This document shows, one piece after another, positions 34,607 to 42,486 of a stretch of 64,000 nt of DNA. The first letter of the stretch is position 1, and the number at the start of each line of letters is the position of its first letter. The notes below the pieces were generated by a model. It did no database searches. It had not been told where the DNA came from and saw only the letters and a list, made by a program, of their open reading frames with translations. The DNA comes from Methylotenera_A sp046598525. GTDB lineage: Bacteria; Pseudomonadota; Gammaproteobacteria; Burkholderiales; Methylophilaceae. The translations under genes and the position numbers were made by a program. Location of the stretch: the NCBI GenBank assembly GCA_046598525.1, contig JBKJIJ010000020.1:62001-126000 (forward strand), read 5' to 3'.

Positions 34607-34888
34607 ATGGATGCAATCACTTACACAACCGCACGCGCGCAGCTTGCCAGCAATATGAATCGCGTTTGCCAAAACCACGAGCCACTAATTATTACGCGTA
34701 ATCGCGAGCAATCGGTGGTGATGTTGTCACTTGAAGATTATCAAGCGTTAGAAGAAACCGCGTATTTATTACGCAGCCCCAATAACGCTAAACGCTTAAT
34801 GGATGCTGTGATTGAGCTGAACGTCGGCAAAGGCACAGAAAGAGCGCTGCTTCAAGAAATTCTAGTAGACGAAAAACCGGCAGAATGA
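34607..34888 (+). CDS. yefM: antitoxin YefM (Phd/YefM family)
   Basis: A 93-residue Phd/YefM-fold antitoxin: MDAITYTTARAQLASNMNRVC (DNA-binding N-terminus), PLIITRNREQSVVMLSLEDYQALEET (hallmark strand-helix), and a flexible acidic tail that neutralises the toxin. It autoregulates through the palindrome just upstream. GAAGGA precedes the ATG. The stop overlaps yoeB by four bases. Confidence 0.95.
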   Translation: MDAITYTTARAQLASNMNRVCQNHEPLIITRNREQSVVMLSLEDYQALEETAYLLRSPNNAKRLMDAVIELNVGKGTERALLQEILVDEKPAE

Positions 34889-35139
34889 AATTAATTTTTG
34901 CTGAGCCTGCTTGGCAAGATTATTTGTATTGGCAAACGCAAGATAAGCAAATGCTTAAGCGCATTAATCAGCTGATTCAAGAAATTATGCGTGAGCCATT
35001 TACTGGCATTGGCAAGCCAGAGCCACTTAAACATGCGCTAAGCGGCTATTGGTCGCGTCGTATTAATGATGAGCATCGCATTGTTTATAAGCTTGAAAAT
35101 GACGCCTTGCTGATTGCCCAGCTGCGTTATCACTACTAA
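34885..35139 (+). CDS. yoeB: mRNA interferase toxin YoeB
   Basis: An 84-residue RelE-fold endoribonuclease with the YoeB hallmarks: FAEPAWQDYLYWQTQDK at the start, GKPEPLKHALSGYWSRRINDEHRIVYK (catalytic Glu/Arg) and the C-terminal RYHY, where His and Tyr act in cleavage. It cuts mRNA on the ribosome. Length and every end residue match active YoeB, so the module is probably functional. Confidence 0.95.
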   Translation: MKLIFAEPAWQDYLYWQTQDKQMLKRINQLIQEIMREPFTGIGKPEPLKHALSGYWSRRINDEHRIVYKLENDALLIAQLRYHY

Positions 35140-35537
35140 TGTTGACGATTTCCGATACTGAATTTGAACTCACCGCTATCCGCGCGCAAGGGGCGGGTGG
35201 GCAGAATGTGAATAAGGTTTCTAGCGCGATTCATTTGCGTTTTGATATTGTGGCCAGCAGTTTGAGCGATTGGCTTAAAGAAAAGTTAATGCACAGCAAA
35301 GATAACCGCATTACTGATGAAGGTGTGCTGATATTAAAAGCGCAGCAATATCGCACGCAAGAGGCGAATAAAAAAGATGCGATTAAGCGTTTGCATGAAA
35401 TTGTTAATGCCGCAAACCAAGTAAAACCCACGCGCTACGCCACTAAGCCGAGTTATGGCTCTAAGCAACGGCGATTAGAAGGTAAGACAATTCGCAGCCA
35501 CGTGAAGCAATTGCGCGGTAAAATAGCGGCTGATTAA
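35139..35537 (+). CDS. arfB: alternative ribosome-rescue factor B (peptidyl-tRNA hydrolase)
   Basis: A 132-residue class I release-factor-like protein with the GGQ motif (RAQGAGGQNVNKV, residues ~13-25) and a Lys/Arg-rich C-terminal tail (YGSKQRRLEGKTIRSHVKQL) that enters the empty mRNA channel of stalled ribosomes. It frees peptides from non-stop complexes. The ATG overlaps the yoeB stop, so toxin and rescue factor are co-transcribed. That is notable because YoeB cleavage creates the truncated mRNAs that ArfB rescues. Confidence 0.95.
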   Translation: MLTISDTEFELTAIRAQGAGGQNVNKVSSAIHLRFDIVASSLSDWLKEKLMHSKDNRITDEGVLILKAQQYRTQEANKKDAIKRLHEIVNAANQVKPTRYATKPSYGSKQRRLEGKTIRSHVKQLRGKIAAD

Positions 35538-35547
35538 GCATAAATTC

Positions 35548-35641
35548 CCAGCGCGTCATTCTGAGACCAATGTCTTGTTTGGACGAAGAATCCAGTTGTT
35601 GTCACATCGTATGGATTCTTCTCTACGCTCAGAATGACGGT
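35548..35641. repeat. GTCATTCTGAG-type palindromic repeat
   Basis: CGTCATTCTGAG ... GAAGAATCCA and TGGATTCTTC ... CTCAGAATGACG form an inverted repeat of roughly 94 bases with interruptions. It belongs to the same family as the partial copy at 4478-4530. Confidence 0.8.
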
Positions 35642-35691
35642 TAAGTGATTAAGAATCGTGCTTTTTAGTAGTCATCCAACAAAGAAACAAC

Positions 35692-36393
35692 ATGAATTTA
35701 CTGGCACTAGACACTTCTACCGAATTTTTATCGCTGGCATTAAAGCTTGGCGATGAAATTTTTACGCATTACCATGCCGCTGGTTCGGCATCGTCGCAAT
35801 TGGTATTGCCGCAAATTCAAGTGTTGTTGGATAGCGCCAATATTAAGCTGAGCGATTTAGATGGCATTGCTTTTGGTGCTGGGCCGGGCGCGTTTACTGG
35901 TGTGCGAATTGCCAGCGGTGTGGCGCAGGGCTTGGGTTTTGGCGCCAATTTGCCGGTTGTGGGTATAAACACATTAACCGCCGTGGCTGAGGCCAGTGGT
36001 CAACAAAAAGTGATTGTTTGTTTGGACGCGCGCATGGGTGAGATTTATCATGCGGCTTTAATCAAGCAAAACGGTGTTTGGGTTGAAATAAGTGAAACCA
36101 AAGTGTGCAAACCAAAAGCGGCGTCATTATTAGATGCTGCTGATTGGGTTGGCGCAGGCAGTGGCTGGGCGCCGTATGCTGAAGTTTTAACGCAAATTTA
36201 TGCTAATAATTTAAGCCAAACATTACCCAATGTTTTAGCCGAAACTACGCCAACTGCAGAGGCGATTTTGGGTTTAGCGCAACCCACTTTTGAATCTGGC
36301 CAAGCAAGGCCAGCCATAGAAGCCATGCCGATTTATATTCGTAATCGTGTGGCATTAACCACCTTAGAGCGCGAACAAGGCTTGCGATTATGA
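35692..36393 (+). CDS. tsaB: tRNA threonylcarbamoyladenosine biosynthesis protein TsaB
   Basis: A 233-residue ASKHA-fold protein: MNLLALDTSTEFLSLAL at the N-terminus and GAGPGAFTGVRIASGVAQGL (residues ~64-83), both diagnostic. It is the scaffold that binds TsaD and TsaE for t6A37 synthesis on ANN-decoding tRNAs. It heads a unit with rimI and a UDG4-like gene, an order common in betaproteobacteria. Confidence 0.95.
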   Translation: MNLLALDTSTEFLSLALKLGDEIFTHYHAAGSASSQLVLPQIQVLLDSANIKLSDLDGIAFGAGPGAFTGVRIASGVAQGLGFGANLPVVGINTLTAVAEASGQQKVIVCLDARMGEIYHAALIKQNGVWVEISETKVCKPKAASLLDAADWVGAGSGWAPYAEVLTQIYANNLSQTLPNVLAETTPTAEAILGLAQPTFESGQARPAIEAMPIYIRNRVALTTLEREQGLRL

Positions 36394-36401
36394 TGGTTCG
36401 A

Positions 36402-36434
36402 CCATTCGACAGGCTCATGGCTCACCACGAACGG
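36402..36434. repeat. single-arm copy of the TTCGACAGGCTCA repeat
   Basis: CCATTCGACAGGCTCATGGC then CGAACGG lies between tsaB and rimI. It is related to both arms of the element inside bioA (19808-19886). Confidence 0.75.
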
Positions 36435-36445
36435 ATTATTTTAGA

Positions 36446-36907
36446 ATGAACGCGGTTTTGAAGCCAAATTATCAATTACGGCCTATGCAAATGGCTGATT
36501 TAGATGCGGTGATGGTGATTGAGCCAACGATTTACACGCACCCATGGACGCGCGGGAATTTCAGCGATTCTATAAACTCTGGCTATAGCGCTTGGGTGCT
36601 AGAGGCCAATCAAACAATTATTGGTTATGCGCTATTAATGATGGTGTTAGATGAAGCGCATTTGCTTAATTTAAGCGTGGCAAAACAGCAGCAAAAACAA
36701 GGTTTGGGCCGCTATTTGTTAGAGCACATGCTGCAAATCGCTAAAAATCACAAGGCGGCCAATATGTTTTTAGAAGTGCGCCCCAGTAATATTTCAGCCA
36801 TCGCTTTGTATGAAAATATGGGTTTCTGCGAAATGGCGGTGCGCCGTGGTTATTACCCAGCGTTAGATGGCCGCGAAGATGCAGTTTTGATGGGGTTGGC
36901 GATTTGA
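36446..36907 (+). CDS. rimI: ribosomal protein S18-alanine N-acetyltransferase
   Basis: A 153-residue GNAT acetyltransferase. The acetyl-CoA loop QQQKQGLGRYLLEHML (residues ~78-93) and FLEVRPSNISAIALYENMGFCE are typical of RimI, and YYPALDGREDAVLM closes the fold. It acetylates the N-terminal Ala of ribosomal protein S18. Its position after tsaB supports the name. Confidence 0.93.
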   Translation: MNAVLKPNYQLRPMQMADLDAVMVIEPTIYTHPWTRGNFSDSINSGYSAWVLEANQTIIGYALLMMVLDEAHLLNLSVAKQQQKQGLGRYLLEHMLQIAKNHKAANMFLEVRPSNISAIALYENMGFCEMAVRRGYYPALDGREDAVLMGLAI

Positions 36908-37536
36908 CTTTTTCACGTGAAGACGCTTATAAAATATCGCGTGATGACGCTTATAAAATGACACGTGAAGACGTTTTGCGCGAATTAGAGCTGCTACCAG
37001 TTTGGACATTGCGCGCGCCACTGGTTAATCAAGCCGCTGTTGAGCCGATACAAGTTAATCCAGTTGAGGCAACTGCGCTTGAAATTATTGAGGAAGTTGC
37101 GATTGAGCAAGTAATAATTGAACAAGCGCTTATTGAACCCTCACCAGCCATTGCTAGCCCAGCCGTATTCATCATATCAGAAGATAGAAAATGGGCATTT
37201 GTGCTGCCAGCCGAATTAACCGGCCAAGCGGCTGATTTGTTTAACAATATTTTACGTGCGCTTCACATCAACAAAACGCAAACTAGCCAAACTCAGCGAT
37301 TAATGAAAGATATGGCTGGTTTAAATGTTGGCGTAATTGTGGCAATGGGTGAAGAAATGGCGCAGCAACTGTTCGCTAGCGCTCAAACATTAGAAAACTT
37401 GCGCGGTAAGATACATACAGTAAATGCCTTGCCAACAATGGCGACTTACCACCCAAATGAGTTGTTGCAACATGCCCTTAATAAAGCAAAAACGTGGGAT
37501 GATTTATGCCTTGCAATGGATGCATTAAGCAATTAA
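36904..37536 (+). CDS. degenerate family-4 uracil-DNA glycosylase-like protein
   Basis: A 210-residue protein in the slot that usually holds a family-4 UDG (tsaB-rimI-udg). It keeps MTREDVLRELELLPVWTLR at the front and LRGKIHTVNALPTMATYHPNELL near the end, matching the LRG...TYHPxxLL region of UDG4. The N-terminal cysteines and the catalytic GEAPG motif are missing, replaced by a Glu/Ile/Val/Pro-rich linker (~40-90). A TTG overlapping the rimI stop and an ATG at 36958 are both possible starts. Between them are in-frame 24-base tandem repeats. Loss of catalysis is inferred from the absent motifs. Confidence 0.7.
   Translation: MTFSREDAYKISRDDAYKMTREDVLRELELLPVWTLRAPLVNQAAVEPIQVNPVEATALEIIEEVAIEQVIIEQALIEPSPAIASPAVFIISEDRKWAFVLPAELTGQAADLFNNILRALHINKTQTSQTQRLMKDMAGLNVGVIVAMGEEMAQQLFASAQTLENLRGKIHTVNALPTMATYHPNELLQHALNKAKTWDDLCLAMDALSN
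36916..36973 (+). repeat. 24-bp tandem repeat in the 5' end of the UDG4-like gene
   Basis: Units start at 36916 and 36940 (CGTGAAGACGCTTATAAAAT and CGTGATGACGCTTATAAAAT plus four bases), with a partial third unit at 36964. They are in frame and encode repeated RED/DAYK steps. Confidence 0.8.
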
Positions 37537-37605
37537 ATACCAATACTTGAAATAACCAGTTTTAGCCCAATTTTATAAATAGAAATGATTTTTAAGGAGT
37601 TTTAA

Positions 37606-38205
37606 ATGCGTACTTTTTGGCAGAAATTTTTAATTTTGGCGTTGGCTTTTAGCTTATCTAGCTGCGGCTACAACGCTTTTCAAAGTTTAGACGAAGAAGC
37701 AAAAGCCAGCTGGGCCGAGGTGTTAAACCAATATCAACGCCGTGCAGACTTGGTGCCTAATTTGGTTGAAACAGTAAAAGGCTACGCCGCGCATGAGCAA
37801 GAAGTGCTGACCGATGTAGCCAATGCGCGCTCAAAAGTGGGCAGTATGCAAGTAACGCCTGAGTTATTAAACGACCCAGAAGCGTTTGCTAAATTTCAAG
37901 CCGCGCAAGGCCAATTAACAGGCGCGCTATCGCGCTTGATGGCGGTGGCAGAGAATTATCCTAACCTTAAAGCCGACCAAGGTTTTAGAGATTTACAAGC
38001 GCAATTAGAAGGCACTGAAAACCGCGTAACCGTTGCACGTAATCGCTATATCACCACCATTAAAGAATACAACGTAGCGGTGCGCAGCTTTCCAAACAAT
38101 CTAACTGCCATGATGTTTGGTTATAAAACTAAACCAAGCTTTACGGTAGAAAACGAAAAAGCGATTGCGGTGACACCTAAAGTCGATTTTGGCAACAAAG
38201 AATAG
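37606..38205 (+). CDS. lemA: LemA family membrane protein
   Basis: A 199-residue protein with an N-terminal hydrophobic segment ending in SSCGYN (possible lipobox) and a LemA domain: WAEVLNQYQRRADLVPNLVETVKGYA, then helical coiled-coil regions to YPNLKADQGFRDLQAQLEGTENRV and YNVAVRSFPNNLTA. The domain is a helical bundle exposed outside the inner membrane. It is followed by two TPM-domain genes, the common lemA-TPM-TPM arrangement. The role of the set is uncertain. Confidence 0.92.
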   Translation: MRTFWQKFLILALAFSLSSCGYNAFQSLDEEAKASWAEVLNQYQRRADLVPNLVETVKGYAAHEQEVLTDVANARSKVGSMQVTPELLNDPEAFAKFQAAQGQLTGALSRLMAVAENYPNLKADQGFRDLQAQLEGTENRVTVARNRYITTIKEYNVAVRSFPNNLTAMMFGYKTKPSFTVENEKAIAVTPKVDFGNKE

Positions 38206-38247
38206 CGTATCGAACAGCAGCGCATTATTACTAATATGCCTCACTTC

Positions 38248-38336
38248 TCCGTCATTCCCGCGAAAGCGGGAATCCATTGGATTTTGAATTTTTGGACAGC
38301 CCCAAAATGGATTCCCGCCTTCGCGGGAATGACGAC
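38248..38336. repeat. dRS3-like palindromic repeat pair
   Basis: Two 20-base hairpins of the form ATTCCC-N8-GGGAAT (inner GCGAAAGC and GCCTTCGC) face each other with GTCATT/AATGAC flanks about 85 bases apart. The 20-base unit matches the dRS3 repeat pattern described in Neisseria. It falls between lemA and the first TPM gene, and is in frame with that gene. Confidence 0.85.
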
Positions 38337-38349
38337 TGTCAGTAAGTTA

Positions 38350-39195
38350 TTGAAGTCGTTCAATTTAGTAGCCGTTTTTTTAAGCCTTGTGCTATCTTCG
38401 CAACTGGCTTTTGCAGAGCTTGTTGCCATACCAGAACTTAAATCGCGTATTACCGATTTAACTCAAACTTTATCGGCCGACCAGCAAGCGCAACTTAACG
38501 CTAAGTTAGCCGCATTTGAGCAGCAAAAAGGCAGCCAAATTGCCGTATTTATATTGCCCAGCACCCAGCCAGAAGACATCGCACAATTTTCTATTCGCGT
38601 AGTAGAAAAATGGAAAATAGGCCGCGAAAAAATTGATGATGGTATTTTGCTTTTAGTCGCCAAAGATGATCGTAAAATTCGCATAGAAGTAGGCTACGGC
38701 TTAGAAGGCGCTATACCCGATTTAACCGCCAAGCGCGTGATTAACGAAATAATATCCCCCCAATTTAAGCAAGGAAACTTCTATGGCGGCTTGGATGCTG
38801 GGGTAGATAAATTAATTGGGCTGATCAATGGTGAAGCTTTGCCTGAGCCTAAAGCCAGCGCTGCTGGCGGTAATGCGATTGAAAATTTATTGCCCATTTT
38901 ATTGTTTGGCGGCTTAATTTCTGGCTTGTTTTTACGCAGCATATTAGGCAATTTTGCAGGTAGCGCGGTAAATGGTAGCTTGGTTGGTGGCGCTGTTTGG
39001 TTGCTGGGCTTGGCGCTAGGTGCGGCCGTTATTTTTGCTATTGTGGCCTTCTTTTTTACCATGATGATGGGCGGCCGTGGCATGGGTGGTTATGGCGGCA
39101 TGCCTATGGGCGGCGGCGGTTTTGGTGGCGGTTCAAGCAGTTGGGGCGGTGGCGGCGGCGGTTTTGGCGGCGGCGGGGCTTCTGGTGACTGGTAA
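38350..39195 (+). CDS. TPM domain protein (YgcG family)
   Basis: A ~281-residue envelope protein. From the TTG at 38350 it has a normal signal peptide (MKSFNLVAVFLSLVLSSQLAFA-E), a TPM (Psb32/MOLO1) domain (ITDLTQTLSADQQAQLNAKL; GSQIAVFILPST; KIGREKIDDGILLLVAKDDRKIRIEVGYGLEGAIPD), a membrane segment (~215-240), and a Gly-rich tail with GGGGFGGGGASG before DW. The reading frame is also open from an ATG at 38236, but those 38 codons translate the palindromic repeat (VIPAKAGI). A repeat-provided N-terminus would hide the signal peptide, so 38350 is preferred; no strong ribosome binding site decides it. Confidence 0.85.
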   Translation: MKSFNLVAVFLSLVLSSQLAFAELVAIPELKSRITDLTQTLSADQQAQLNAKLAAFEQQKGSQIAVFILPSTQPEDIAQFSIRVVEKWKIGREKIDDGILLLVAKDDRKIRIEVGYGLEGAIPDLTAKRVINEIISPQFKQGNFYGGLDAGVDKLIGLINGEALPEPKASAAGGNAIENLLPILLFGGLISGLFLRSILGNFAGSAVNGSLVGGAVWLLGLALGAAVIFAIVAFFFTMMMGGRGMGGYGGMPMGGGGFGGGSSSWGGGGGGFGGGGASGDW

Positions 39196-39219
39196 ATAAA
39201 TGCTCAAAAAAACTACATT

Positions 39220-39741
39220 ATGAAACGTCGACACCCCGTTATCCGCTTTTTTAATCACCTAATCTGCACCGCTTTGCCTGCTAGCTGGCAAGTGCGCAAG
39301 CATTTTTCCGATAGCGCCTTAAGTCGCATCGAAAAAGCGATTCAACAAAGTGAGCAATTGCATGCAGGCGAAATAAGATTTGTAGTAGAAGCGTGCTTGC
39401 ATCCACTGGAAATACTCGGCAAAAAAACACCTAAAAGACGCGCTTTAGAGCTATTTGGGCGCTTTAATATTTGGGATACCGAACAGAATAATGGCGTGCT
39501 CATTTATCTATTATTAGCCGACCGGGATGTTGAAATTGTGGCCGATAGAGGCATTCATCAGCATGTTGGTAACAATGGCTGGGACGCGATTTGCCATGCC
39601 ATGGAGCTAGAATTTAGGCAGGGAAATTTTGAGTCAGGCGTCTTGCAAGGCTTGCATGAGATTAGCCAATTGCTGCAAACGCATTTTCCAGCGGCTAGCG
39701 TTAATGACAATGAATTACCAAATAAGCCAATTATTTTATAA
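39220..39741 (+). CDS. second TPM domain protein
   Basis: A 173-residue TPM-domain protein without a signal peptide: HFSDSALSRIEKAIQQSEQLHAGEIRFVVE begins the domain, then FNIWDTEQNNGVLIYLLLADRDVEIVADRGIHQHV, and GNFESGVLQGLHEISQLLQ at the end. It lacks the Gly-rich tail of the preceding TPM protein. In the lemA-TPM-TPM cluster this short form is the third member; the function is unknown. Confidence 0.88.
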   Translation: MKRRHPVIRFFNHLICTALPASWQVRKHFSDSALSRIEKAIQQSEQLHAGEIRFVVEACLHPLEILGKKTPKRRALELFGRFNIWDTEQNNGVLIYLLLADRDVEIVADRGIHQHVGNNGWDAICHAMELEFRQGNFESGVLQGLHEISQLLQTHFPAASVNDNELPNKPIIL

Positions 39742-39863
39742 TCGTCACTGGTTGTAATCCGCATTATTTCTAAGCTAATTAAATACCACAAACTAAGTCC
39801 TTACTGACTTAAAGTGTTTTTACCGTTAAAATTCTGTTTCAAATTTTATTCGTTGATATTTCC

Positions 39864-41603
39864 ATGCGCGCATCCCAATTTTTTATTGCCACCCAAAAAG
39901 AAGCCCCAGCCGATGCTGAATTAATTTCGCACAAACTAATGGTGCGCGCCGGTTTAATTAAAAAACTGGGTAGCGGTTTATATAGCTGGATGCCGTTAGG
40001 CTTGCGTGTGTTGCGCAAAGTAGAAAATATTGTGCGCGATGAAATGAATAAATTAGGCGCGTTAGAGCTATTAATGCCAGCCGTACAGCCAAAAGAACTG
40101 TGGGATGAAACGGGCCGCTGGGTCGTTTTTGGGCCGCAGATGCTAAAAATTAAAGACCGCCATGACCGCGATTTTTGTTTTGGCCCAACTCACGAAGAGG
40201 TGATTACTGATATTGCGCGCCGCGAAATCAATAGCTACAAGCAATTACCGCTTAACTTTTATCAAATTCAGATGAAATTTCGTGATGAAATTCGCCCCCG
40301 TTTTGGCGTGATGCGCGCCAGGGAATTCATGATGAAAGATGCGTATTCATTTCACACCAATTTTGACTCACTTAGCAATACCTATGCAGATATGCACAAT
40401 GCGTACAGCAATGTATTTACGCGCTTAGGGTTAAAATTTCGTGCGGTAAAAGCCGATTCTGGCGCGATTGGTGGTGACGGTTCGCAAGAGTTTCATGTAT
40501 TGGCCGATAGCGGTGAAGACGCGCTAGCCTATTGCGAAAATTCGGATTACGCCGCTAATGTGGAATTAGCAGAAGCATTGCCAGCAACTAATGCTAGAGC
40601 CGCTGCCAGCCAAGCAATGGCAGACGTTGAAACGCCAAAACAAACCACTTGCGAAGATGTGGCAAAGTTGCTGGGCATTACCGTTCAACAAACGGTGAAA
40701 TCAATCGCCTTGATGGTGAAAAATGAGGCGCAAGCAGAGCAGTTTTATTTAGCTTTATTACGCGGCGACCACAGCTTAAATGAAGTAAAAACAGGTAAAG
40801 CGCTTAGTAAGCTGATACAAAATGCTGAATTTAGATTCGCCACAGAAGAAGAAATTCGCGCCAATTTAAGTTGCCCGCCAGGCTTTATTGGGCCAGTAAA
40901 TGTGGGCGCCAATGTTACGGTGATTGCCGATAAAACAGTGGCTAATATGAGCGATTTTGTGTGTGGCGCCAACAAGCCAAAATATCACCTAAGCGGCGTT
41001 AATTTTGGCCGCGATTTGCCAGAGCCGGTTTTGGTGGCGGATATTCGCAATGTGGTGGATGGCGATGCCAGCCCTGATGGCAAAGGCACTTTAAGCTTAT
41101 GCCGCGGTATCGAAGTCGGCCATATTTTCCAATTGCGTACTAAATACGCGCAAGCCATGAACGCCACGTATCTGGATGAAAACGGTCAATCACAAGTGAT
41201 GGAAATGGGTTGTTACGGCATTGGCGTATCGCGCATTATTGGCGCGGCGATTGAGCAAGGCAATGATGAAAAAGGCATTATTTTCCCATTAAGCATGGCG
41301 CCATTTGCGCTGGTTATCTGCCCAATCGGCATGGATAAAAGTGAGTTGGTGAAAAATGCCGCCAATCAACTGTATGCTGATTGCGTAAAAGCGGGCATTG
41401 ATGTGATGTTTGATGACCGCGGTGAACGACCAGGTGTAATGTTTGCAGAAAGCGATTTAATGGGCATTCCGCACCGCATTGTGATTGGCGACCGCGGTTT
41501 GGCTGAAGGCAAAGTGGAATACAAATCACGCAGCCAAGCAGAAGCGCAAAATATGGCGTTGGATAGTGTTGTAAATCATTTGAGCGGTTTGCTCAATAAT
41601 TAA
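39864..41603 (+). CDS. proS: prolyl-tRNA synthetase
   Basis: A 579-residue class II synthetase of the bacterial type with the INS editing domain. Motif 1 region (KLGSGLYSWMPLGLRVLRK), motif 2 (FRDEIRPRFGVMRAREFMMKDAYSFH), the editing domain (~225-400, with SIALMVKNEAQAEQFYLALLRGDHSLNEVK), motif 3 (GCYGIGVSRIIGAAIEQ) and the anticodon-binding C-terminus are all present. It charges tRNA-Pro and clears mischarged Ala-tRNA-Pro. Confidence 0.97.
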   Translation: MRASQFFIATQKEAPADAELISHKLMVRAGLIKKLGSGLYSWMPLGLRVLRKVENIVRDEMNKLGALELLMPAVQPKELWDETGRWVVFGPQMLKIKDRHDRDFCFGPTHEEVITDIARREINSYKQLPLNFYQIQMKFRDEIRPRFGVMRAREFMMKDAYSFHTNFDSLSNTYADMHNAYSNVFTRLGLKFRAVKADSGAIGGDGSQEFHVLADSGEDALAYCENSDYAANVELAEALPATNARAAASQAMADVETPKQTTCEDVAKLLGITVQQTVKSIALMVKNEAQAEQFYLALLRGDHSLNEVKTGKALSKLIQNAEFRFATEEEIRANLSCPPGFIGPVNVGANVTVIADKTVANMSDFVCGANKPKYHLSGVNFGRDLPEPVLVADIRNVVDGDASPDGKGTLSLCRGIEVGHIFQLRTKYAQAMNATYLDENGQSQVMEMGCYGIGVSRIIGAAIEQGNDEKGIIFPLSMAPFALVICPIGMDKSELVKNAANQLYADCVKAGIDVMFDDRGERPGVMFAESDLMGIPHRIVIGDRGLAEGKVEYKSRSQAEAQNMALDSVVNHLSGLLNN

Positions 41604-41609
41604 GCCAGC

Positions 41610-42221
41610 ATGTTAAAAAAAATACTGTTAGCTTATTTGTTTGGTGTTGCCTTTTTAAGTGCAGCATCAATCTGCTTGGCGGGTAATCAGCGTGAAGAGC
41701 CGCTTTCCAATTCGGTAAAAGCCTTGATGCAGAAATCAATTAGCGATTTGGCGGCACCAACATTGATTTTTGCCAGTCAAGAAGAAGGTAAAGCGTGGCT
41801 ATCTGTGATGTCACAGCGTTTGCAAAAACGCATGCCAGATCAATCCTATAGAGAAGATTTTTTACGCTCTGTGCATTATGAAGCCACCCGCGCAGGCTTA
41901 GATCCGCAATTGGTTTTAGGCTTAATTCAAGTAGAAAGCGGCTTTAAAAAATACGCTTTTTCGAGTGTGGGCGCGCGCGGCTATATGCAGGTGATGCCAT
42001 TTTGGGTCAAAAGCATTGGTAATCCTGAGCATAATTTATTTCATTTGCGGCTAAACTTACGCTACGGCTGCACCATTTTGCGCCACTATTTAGATATAGA
42101 ACGCGGTGATTTATTCCGCGCGCTTGGTCGTTACAATGGTAGCTTGGGCAGGCCGCAGTACCCCAATTTAGTGCTGGGCGCTTGGAAAAAGCACTGGCAG
42201 TATCCACCCAATAAGCTGTAA
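41610..42221 (+). CDS. lytic transglycosylase (SLT domain)
   Basis: A 203-residue periplasmic enzyme with a signal peptide (ending SICLA-G) and an SLT domain: GLDPQLVLGLIQVESGFKKYAFSSVGARGYMQVMPFW carries the catalytic Glu (~112) and the GxxGxMQVMP motif. LGRYNGSLGRPQYPN follows. It cleaves peptidoglycan to anhydromuropeptides. It lies six bases after proS, an arrangement common in betaproteobacteria, and is probably co-transcribed. Confidence 0.92.
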   Translation: MLKKILLAYLFGVAFLSAASICLAGNQREEPLSNSVKALMQKSISDLAAPTLIFASQEEGKAWLSVMSQRLQKRMPDQSYREDFLRSVHYEATRAGLDPQLVLGLIQVESGFKKYAFSSVGARGYMQVMPFWVKSIGNPEHNLFHLRLNLRYGCTILRHYLDIERGDLFRALGRYNGSLGRPQYPNLVLGAWKKHWQYPPNKL

Positions 42222-42225
42222 TTTT

Positions 42226-42440
42226 CTGGCTTAAAAGCCATCTTTTGCTTGTAAAAGCACCTCAAAATCTAGCTAATGTACGCTAGCCCACATAAAAAAC
42301 TTGGCAATATGACAAAAATAAGTCTAGACTACGCTTAGTCAATTAGGTAGAAGCTGGTTATAAGGCGTCGTCATATTGTCCTGTTTTTGTAATAACGCTT
42401 TGTTGCTAGTCGCTAAATTAATTGGCTGTAACACTCAATA
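42226..42440. repeat. cluster of palindromic sequences in an intergenic region
   Basis: The 265 bases before the DUF1097 gene hold several nested inverted repeats. TGGCTT/AAGCCA is at 42227, CTAGC-N-GCTAG with a GTAC-like centre at 42270-42286, and GGCAATATGAC (42303) faces GTCATATTGTC (42370) around a TCTAGA-containing core. No open frame is present. This looks like one dispersed palindromic element or a structured RNA, not a simple terminator. Confidence 0.5.
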
Positions 42441-42486
42441 ACATCATTTTATAAGAGTTTTACCTTTTAATTTTGGGAGAAAAAGT

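Noticed and set aside
36916..36973. Possible CRISPR-like direct repeats
   Set aside because: Only two full adjacent units without spacers, in frame within a gene.
38241..38429. Small minus-strand frame opposite the TPM gene start
   Set aside because: It is the reverse translation of the palindromic repeat.
38997..39188. Trp/Arg/Gly-rich frame inside the TPM gene
   Set aside because: It is an alternate reading of the glycine-rich tail and has no independent start signal.
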